Positions 59,289 through 64,000 of a stretch of DNA of 64,000 nt are shown piece by piece. A model generated the notes under the pieces. That model made no database searches. It was given only the letters and a program-made list of their open reading frames with translations, and had not been told where the DNA came from. This DNA is from Nitrososphaerota archaeon (lineage in GTDB: Archaea > Thermoproteota > Nitrososphaeria > Nitrososphaerales > Gagatemarchaeaceae), in contig JAPCJP010000001.1 in the NCBI GenBank assembly GCA_027886885.1, forward strand, positions 83,718-147,717. Direction: 5' to 3'. Both the position numbers and the translations under genes were made by a program. Numbering within the stretch: position 1 is the first letter of the stretch; every line of letters begins with the position of its first letter.

Positions 59289-59504
59289 CTAACACCCCGT
59301 GAACGAAGCAGAGCCCACGGAATCCATCCATCTACCCCTACTCGCGTTCTGGATTATCCTGATCAATTTGTTCTCTCCTTCGACTTTGATGCCCGCGGCC
59401 TCGACGGGCGCTTTGCCCTCCAGCCCGTCATGCTCGCGGATGTAGTTGTGAAACAACTGATGAACTCTGAGGATTAGGCTCTCTGAGATCGACCCAGAGA
59501 TCAT
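59289..59504 (-). pseudogene. Transposase C-terminal remnant
   Basis: The minus-strand frame (71 aa) contains LFHNYIREHDGLEGKAPVEAAG, matching the tail of DDE transposases that end in FHNYIRPHxxLxGxTPAEAAGI, followed by VEGENKLIRIIQNAS. No catalytic DDE residues remain: the sequence on its upstream side does not continue in any frame I can link to it. No terminal inverted repeats were found. It is therefore a decayed relic of a past insertion. Confidence 0.65.
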
Positions 59505-59639
59505 TCGTTGGCAACTACGCTACTGAACAGGCCTCCTAGAGTTGCTTCAAAACGAGAAAAAATTGCAAGACGTAACTGAAGATCTGGACGCCTACTGGAT
59601 CCTTAGGGCGCCTTGTTGAACAAGGGAGAGCCAAAAGAG

Positions 59640-59672
59640 GAGAAAAAAGAGGGGGAGGGGTTTTTGGTTTCG
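59640..59672 (-). terminator. Pyrimidine-rich terminator after the LAGLIDADG gene
   Basis: On the minus strand the stop is followed within 15 bases by a long pyrimidine run (CCCCTCCCCCTCTTTTTTCT), typical of archaeal termination. Confidence 0.45.
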
Positions 59673-61028
59673 TCAGATATGCTCCATTAGTCTTTGGTAA
59701 CGGTAGCTCTTAACGAATTCATTGAAGATTGGTAGTGCGGTAGCTTGCTTGGCGTTGACCATGGTGCGTAGAGGCTTGTTTTCTTCGTAGATGGTATGTG
59801 CTGTAGACATTCCGAGGCTTTGCAGCAATCGCGTCATGAAGTCGGCATTGGGCACGCTTGTGATTACGACCTCGTATGGTTTCATTGATCCATCGGAATC
59901 TGCCATTCCTTGGATGAACCGTGTTCTGAACGATTTTGGCGTGCTGAAGATCCAATCCATCTTCAGTTGGTGTAGTGTCGTACATTCGTCCCACTTTAGC
60001 CCGAGTCCGACGTTGAACATCCAGGCTATCACGGGCGAACGCGCAGATATCCATCTGTATGCTGCTGATGGATGCATGCCGAACCGTGTGGTGCCTGTTG
60101 GCTGTTTGTCCTGTTTGCGGTCCATGATGATACCAAGGCTGTTCGTGCACAGACAGGCGAACTCGCCGAGGCGCTCGTTGGTGGGTTGTTTGAGTGTGAG
60201 GTGCAGGTCGACGTTGGATGACGTGAAGCGTTTCTGTTTGCCGCCAGCTTTGCTCGCGTCCCCGCCCATGATGCCGAGCAGATAAGAGAAGAGATCTTCC
60301 CTTAAGATGTCTATCTGCTCGTTCACCAGGCCGAAGATGGCGCCGCGCTGGTATGTGCTCTGCAACGGAGTCAGTTGCCTGACAACCGTTTGGATGTCGT
60401 CGTAGGAGCTGATTTGTGTCGGAACCTGTATCCACGAACCTTGCTCGTTTCCTCCCGATTCGAGCCAGAGTGGAAGTAACTTCCATCCTGGCCTGACTTC
60501 GGTGTGGAGAGCCGTGTCTGCGACGCGCACGAGGTACGGTCGCATCGTGCCTTTTGTCCACGCGCCGACCATTGACTTGTCGATGTGTAGTCCACGCACG
60601 ACCTCTTTTGACCAGACTGACAGCGGCAACGCCAGGAAGTCGCAGAACTTCTTGAGTTGCTTCAGCCCCGCTTCTGATGCGCTTATTCCCCAGACGCGTT
60701 GGTCTAGGTACTTCAGCACCTCATCGGGTCCCTTGGCCAGGAGTGCCGCCAGTTCTTGTGAGATTTGTGGTGGGTCGCGTTCCTTCCTGCGCATTCCCTG
60801 ATGCACCTCGACGCCATGCTTCTTGATCCAGGCGCTCACGGTTGCAGGGTCTGTGACGACTTTGTCAGCGATGTCCTCTATGGGCAGATGATCCTCGAGG
60901 AACATCTCGACCCAGTCCTTTGTGTTCTCCAAGTTCCAGTAGCCTCGGAAGTGCCTAGTCTTTGTGCCCCGTGAGTGAACCCCATCACCTTCAGGGCTTC
61001 CATTCGAGTCCTTCTTGTCGGAAGACAT
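59673..61028 (-). CDS. Free-standing HTH and LAGLIDADG-type homing-endonuclease-like protein
   Basis: The 451 aa protein has an N-terminal helix-turn-helix (IEDIADKVVTDPATVSAWIKKHG, about 50-72), a second possible DNA-binding stretch (VVRGLHIDKSMVGAWTKGTM, about 143-162), and two LAGLIDADG-like motifs: FSYLLGIMGGDASKAG (247-262) and FIQGMADSDGSMK (371-383) followed by VVITSVPNADFMTRLLQSLGM. This is the two-copy arrangement of monomeric LAGLIDADG nucleases. No flanking intron or intein is visible. Its codon use and the neighbourhood look unlike the core genes. It may act as a nuclease or as a DNA-binding regulator. Confidence 0.68.
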   Translation of the reverse strand: MSSDKKDSNGSPEGDGVHSRGTKTRHFRGYWNLENTKDWVEMFLEDHLPIEDIADKVVTDPATVSAWIKKHGVEVHQGMRRKERDPPQISQELAALLAKGPDEVLKYLDQRVWGISASEAGLKQLKKFCDFLALPLSVWSKEVVRGLHIDKSMVGAWTKGTMRPYLVRVADTALHTEVRPGWKLLPLWLESGGNEQGSWIQVPTQISSYDDIQTVVRQLTPLQSTYQRGAIFGLVNEQIDILREDLFSYLLGIMGGDASKAGGKQKRFTSSNVDLHLTLKQPTNERLGEFACLCTNSLGIIMDRKQDKQPTGTTRFGMHPSAAYRWISARSPVIAWMFNVGLGLKWDECTTLHQLKMDWIFSTPKSFRTRFIQGMADSDGSMKPYEVVITSVPNADFMTRLLQSLGMSTAHTIYEENKPLRTMVNAKQATALPIFNEFVKSYRYQRLMEHI

Positions 61029-61301
61029 GTTGTTTCCGAGCCTTCTGCTCTTGTCGCCGGTGGAATTCGAGTGAAATCCGAACGCCCCCGACTTTCGTCT
61101 GTGTTGCTGTTGATGAAAACACCCTTCCCGCTTCTTACCTGCCGGGCCCGGTCTGCTTCATAGCGCCCCTATTTCTGACGACGACAGGATTTTGCCTTCC
61201 TTGCCCCCAACCTTTCGATCGGGAGTGCACGCGGCGCTTCACATACCTGACAGATAGTGTGGCCAGAGATTTAAGCGACAATGCCCGCGCGAAGGTGGGC
61301 C

Positions 61302-61718
61302 GTGGAAGAGGTGGATTACCCAACTAGCCCCAACCCGTCGCCGCAAACCGCACTCAATATAGCCTGGAATGGTTTGAGTCAGGGACCATGGTTCCAGCAA
61401 GTCACATTGAAGGAATCAAGAGAGGTGCAAAGGGACAACGGCTTTTTGTTGACGGCCTACCTCTGTGAAATGATTTGTTTCGGCCTCATCCAGTTCGTTC
61501 CATCTATCGGGCTCTCTGTAGTGAGTGCCTTCGCAATATTTGGAATCCTCGTCACCTACGCCATCTACAAGGATGCAGCCAAGATCAATCAGCGCGCCGG
61601 GGCCCGGGTCATAGATGCGACATTGTTGTCACTTCTCACGCTTGTCCTTTCCTATGTCATCGTTCCATTCTACGTTCTCGTTCCTAGGAGGAAGGCTTTG
61701 TCGAGAGAGGGCGTCTAG
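61302..61718 (+). CDS. Membrane protein of unknown function (138 aa)
   Basis: The protein starts at GTG 61302 (MEEVDYPTSP), chosen because GATTTAAGC at 61268-61276 lies 26-34 bases upstream; the frame is also open from ATG 61281. It has a soluble head of about 45 residues with an amphipathic stretch, then three hydrophobic segments (LLTAYLCEMICFGLIQFVPSIGL, VVSAFAIFGILVTYAIY, LLSLLTLVLSYVIVPFYVLVP). No family is recognised. It precedes another small membrane gene by 6 bases. Confidence 0.58.
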   Translation: MEEVDYPTSPNPSPQTALNIAWNGLSQGPWFQQVTLKESREVQRDNGFLLTAYLCEMICFGLIQFVPSIGLSVVSAFAIFGILVTYAIYKDAAKINQRAGARVIDATLLSLLTLVLSYVIVPFYVLVPRRKALSREGV

Positions 61719-61724
61719 CGAGCA

Positions 61725-62018
61725 ATGCCAGAAGAGAATAGGGACGGGCAGGTTAGAGAAACAATCGGGATCGGCACAATCCTCCTCGGATTTGCTGGAA
61801 TCTGTGCGTTGGTAGGCGGGTTCTACTTCGTGCTTTACCCCCTAAAGGCATCTTTAGCTCCGGCTTATGCGAGCTACCAGCCGCCTCCCACGTATCCGGG
61901 CATCGCTGAGATGGTTATCGGAGCCGTCCTATTGGTAGTAGCGGCGATTGTTTATGCTAGCCGAAGGTCACGATCCGCGAGTCAGACCAAGAGCCCAAAC
62001 CGGACTTCCCAGACGTAA
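61725..62018 (+). CDS. Small two-helix membrane protein (97 aa)
   Basis: The protein has two hydrophobic helices (TIGIGTILLGFAGICALVGGFYFVLY and IAEMVIGAVLLVVAAIVYA) separated by an extracytoplasmic Pro/Tyr-rich loop (YASYQPPPTYPG), and a basic Ser/Arg/Lys-rich C-terminal tail. No family is recognised. It is 6 bases after the previous membrane gene, so the two probably form an operon. Confidence 0.6.
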   Translation: MPEENRDGQVRETIGIGTILLGFAGICALVGGFYFVLYPLKASLAPAYASYQPPPTYPGIAEMVIGAVLLVVAAIVYASRRSRSASQTKSPNRTSQT

Positions 62019-62340
62019 TCGGCTGTGTGAATTACGGCCTAAGCCATGATTTATCGTCGATCGGGTATGCGCGGTGGGCTCTGGTAACTTCTCTGGAGAG
62101 TCTCTCCCATCTCCAGCGAGTTAACAGTCAACGGAGAGTTCTGTTCCACGTCGCGTGTAGGAAAAGTGCCCGCTCCGGGGGCGCGTGCCACTCAATTCGG
62201 AAAAGTCTCAATCTTCGACAAATCAACGCCAAACACTCGCTCGACAAGGTTCCGGCATCTCATCTCTTCTTCCATTTACCTAGAGAAGCGACAGCGCCGG
62301 AATCAAAGTCGAGGGAAATAACAAGTGGGTGACGCCAATT
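62019..62340. other. Intergenic stretch without a supported gene
   Basis: I see no gene, RNA or repeat here. A plus-strand frame at 62027-62332 has an unnatural composition (Ser/His/Arg-rich, no domain) and no TATA box. It may be eroded accessory sequence. Confidence 0.4.
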
Positions 62341-62535
62341 TCAGAACGCTAGCCGTGTGAAGAACGAAGAGGCTGAATCGTGACTGGTAACCGGCGCGAT
62401 TAGCGGAGGTTGGTTGTGGCAAGCGTATGTGAAGCAGAGCGGTCCTTCAAAGTACAGGAATATCCCGATTATGACTATCGCAACGATGACGAATATGGCG
62501 AAAGCCACCCAATCGGGCAAATCGCCAATGTCCAT
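62341..62535 (-). CDS. Small single-helix membrane protein (64 aa)
   Basis: The frame has a short polar start (MDIGDLPDW), a long Val/Ile-rich helix (VAFAIFVIVAIVIIGIFLYFEG) and a tail with two Cys (CFTYAC). A possible start element GCTTAATTATAG on the minus strand at about 62554-62565 is 19-30 bases upstream. No family is recognised. Membrane character and the TATA-like element support it, but it is short. Confidence 0.5.
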   Translation of the reverse strand: MDIGDLPDWVAFAIFVIVAIVIIGIFLYFEGPLCFTYACHNQPPLIAPVTSHDSASSFFTRLAF

Positions 62536-62651
62536 TGTCTTAGCGAAGCGCGCTTCTATAATTAAGCGCCTCGTTCATCCCCAGACAGTCAACAGGTAGG
62601 AATCCCCGAAATGAGCGTCTCCAGAAGAGTTACCCGTTCCCGAAGGTGGTC

Positions 62652-62660
62652 GTTAAATCG
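62652..62660 (+). promoter_or_regulatory. TATA-like promoter of the HerA-like gene
   Basis: GTTAAATCG is 21-29 bases ahead of the ATG at 62681, consistent with a leaderless transcript. Confidence 0.5.
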
Positions 62661-62680
62661 CCGGTTCTACATACAAGTCC

Positions 62681-63796
62681 ATGTCCGCGCAACGTCCCAA
62701 TGACAGGTCCATCCTCCTAGGAGAGTCGCTCAGCGACCACGAGAGGGGGAGGCCCGTCAAGCTCGACCCCGCCTGGCTCACTAGGAGCTCGGTCATAGTC
62801 GGCAAGAGTGGGACCGGCAAGTCCCATGACATCGACCTAATCGCGAAGAGATTGAGCGACCTCAACCACTCTGTGGTCATCCTTGACCGGACAGGAGAGC
62901 ACGCAGAAGCGCTGGCCGGTCGGCCCTCATGCCGGATCCTGCGCCCGGGCAAGGAACTCTTCCTCTCGGTATTGTCACCTGACAATGGCTCGGGCTCGAA
63001 CGCAGAATCCGTAGAGTCGGCGCTGGACACCTTCACCCACTTCCTCAGGGTATGCTTCGATGACAAACCGACGCCTCTCCAGCAGAGGATCTTCAGGGAA
63101 TGCCTCCTTCCCCTCTACAACCATCTTGACGGTCCTGGAAGGCCCCCGACGGTGGCACAGTTCATCGCGACGGTCCGCCTTTATGAGGAGCACAGCACGC
63201 GAGTCCACGGCGTCCTCGAGTCCTGCGAGTCGCTCGTCTCCCGTTTCCACCCTCTGACAATCGGCAAGACTGGCGCGGTCTTCAACTCGACGGAGATTAC
63301 ATCGCTGGACGATTTCTTCGCCCCCGGCATCCACGTCATCGACGTCTCCATGCTCCTCGACGAGCCAAGCAAGGATCTGGTCAGCCAGGTGCTCATAAAA
63401 CGGCTCTACAGGATGGCCAAGGACATCGGCCTCACCCATGACCTCAGGCAGCTTATCATCGTCGACGAAGCGCACCACATCGCTCCCAACCTCCGCGGGT
63501 ACACGAGCTTCCTTGACTACATCTCCATCGAGAACAGAAAGTACGGTCAATCGGTCCTTGTCGCAACGACGAGCCCGGCCCAGCTCTCTGAGACGCTCCT
63601 CAGGAACGCTTCCGTCCGCATCTCCCACCTCCTAGATGACGGGGAGGACATCGATCTGATGCTAAGGTTCATGGTGAACAAGTACGAGGCTGACCGCTTC
63701 GTTTCGGAGTTCATGTTGCTCGACGTGGGAGAGGCCGTGCTCAGAGTGTCAACGCCGGTACAGGTTCCCGTCACGAAGGTGAGAGTGGCTCGCTAA
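62681..63796 (+). CDS. HerA/VirB4-like P-loop ATPase
   Basis: The 371 aa protein has Walker A VGKSGTGKSHDIDLIA (about residues 40-55), the strand VVILDRTGEH, a Walker B LIIVDEAHHIAP and a downstream region with GQSVLVATTSPAQLSETLLRNASVRISH carrying the sensor and arginine-finger-like residues of HerA-FtsK family motors. HerA works with NurA in end resection, but its N-terminal barrel is reduced to about 25 residues and no NurA gene is within the window. It may be a DNA-pumping or plasmid-type ATPase. The 3' neighbour is convergent. Confidence 0.8.
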   Translation: MSAQRPNDRSILLGESLSDHERGRPVKLDPAWLTRSSVIVGKSGTGKSHDIDLIAKRLSDLNHSVVILDRTGEHAEALAGRPSCRILRPGKELFLSVLSPDNGSGSNAESVESALDTFTHFLRVCFDDKPTPLQQRIFRECLLPLYNHLDGPGRPPTVAQFIATVRLYEEHSTRVHGVLESCESLVSRFHPLTIGKTGAVFNSTEITSLDDFFAPGIHVIDVSMLLDEPSKDLVSQVLIKRLYRMAKDIGLTHDLRQLIIVDEAHHIAPNLRGYTSFLDYISIENRKYGQSVLVATTSPAQLSETLLRNASVRISHLLDDGEDIDLMLRFMVNKYEADRFVSEFMLLDVGEAVLRVSTPVQVPVTKVRVAR

Positions 63797-63844
63797 TCGG
63801 CGCTAGAAAGTCGGGGACTTGGGCGAGTCGATACTAGTAGTCGC

Positions 63845-64000
63845 TCAGGGATTTGCGCGCTTGAAGAGCATGAGGTCGACTTCCTCGAAGGGAAGGAGCT
63901 TGATGTTCGCCGTCTTCACCGTAATGTCGAAGAGTTCAAGAATGTGCTTCTGGAGAAGAAGCTTGATTTTCCGGTCGCTTGCCGTCCCCACAAGGTCGCC
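63845..64000 (-). CDS. C-terminal end of an unidentified protein (runs off the right edge)
   Basis: On the minus strand a frame open from the right edge encodes 51 residues before a TGA at 63845-63847. It contains DRKIKLLLQKHILELFDITV and ends KLLPFEEVDLMLFKRANP. It is not recognised. It is convergent with the HerA-like gene, so it is probably not co-transcribed with it. Confidence 0.55.
   Translation of the reverse strand, partial: GDLVGTASDRKIKLLLQKHILELFDITVKTANIKLLPFEEVDLMLFKRANP

Noticed and set aside
62027..62332. 101 aa plus-strand frame
   Set aside because: No TATA box, no domain, and a Ser/His/Arg-rich composition unlike the other genes; kept as intergenic.
1..64000. CRISPR array or rRNA genes
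   Set aside because: No regularly spaced repeats and no conserved rRNA segments were seen in any intergenic stretch.

Overview
The window is archaeal and looks Thaumarchaeota-like (TACK archaea). Evidence: a single unsplit RNA polymerase A subunit (1260 aa) beside a single B subunit (1121 aa), the archaeal order rpoH-rpoB-rpoA-rpl30e-nusA-rps12-rps7, elongation factor 1A, the archaeal aspartate-semialdehyde route into the shikimate pathway, a GHMP-type shikimate kinase, and ATCase catalytic plus regulatory chains. Base composition looks GC-rich. Many starts are GTG or TTG. TATA-like boxes repeatedly lie about 25-35 bases ahead of the start codon, which implies mostly leaderless transcripts. 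No ammonia-oxidation gene is seen, so I do not call it an ammonia oxidiser. It was assigned from gene content alone, not by a database search.

Layout. 1-7.3 kb (minus): one operon from aspartate kinase through aspartate semialdehyde dehydrogenase, the aldolase AroA', 3-dehydroquinate synthase II, AroD, AroE and shikimate kinase to EPSP synthase (cut by the left edge). 7.5-12.6 kb: an N-succinylamino-acid racemase-like enolase, a GNAT transferase, two short-chain dehydrogenases (one without the catalytic Tyr/Lys) and an M20 peptidase. 12.7-18.2 kb (plus): pyrB, pyrI, a Nudix hydrolase, pyruvate phosphate dikinase and a nitrilase-family amidase. 18.2-22.7 kb (minus): a tight operon of a GT2 glycosyltransferase, a nucleotidyltransferase-like protein, a split-barrel/methyltransferase fusion and a GT-C membrane protein. 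22.8-28.2 kb (plus): BlaI-type repressor, BlaR1-type membrane peptidase and a membrane-anchored sulfite-oxidase-like molybdoenzyme behind a palindromic operator, then a small zincin and an S9 peptidase. 28.2-33.2 kb: an SRPBCC protein, tRNA-Leu(UAG), an ABC-2 exporter, and two transsulfuration-type PLP enzymes. 33.2-38.2 kb (minus): kdpA, kdpB, kdpC, a small Lrp sensor-domain protein and a small unknown. 38.4-50.5 kb (plus): aconitase, then the RNA polymerase and ribosomal operon.

50.5-57.1 kb lies between rps7 and the EF-1A gene. It carries a hydrolase, secreted and membrane proteins, a double-module Lrp regulator and several very short membrane-protein genes (39, 41, 55 and 69 aa) with their own TATA boxes. 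58.5-62.6 kb looks like an accessory island: small hypotheticals, a transposase C-terminal remnant and a free-standing HTH/LAGLIDADG protein. The right end holds a HerA-like ATPase and the 3' end of an unknown gene.

The best candidates for undescribed biology are the four-gene surface-glycan-like operon with its fusion protein, the BlaI/BlaR1-controlled molybdoenzyme, and the helix-phased repeated palindromes upstream of the double Lrp regulator. No CRISPR array, rRNA gene or intact insertion sequence was seen.
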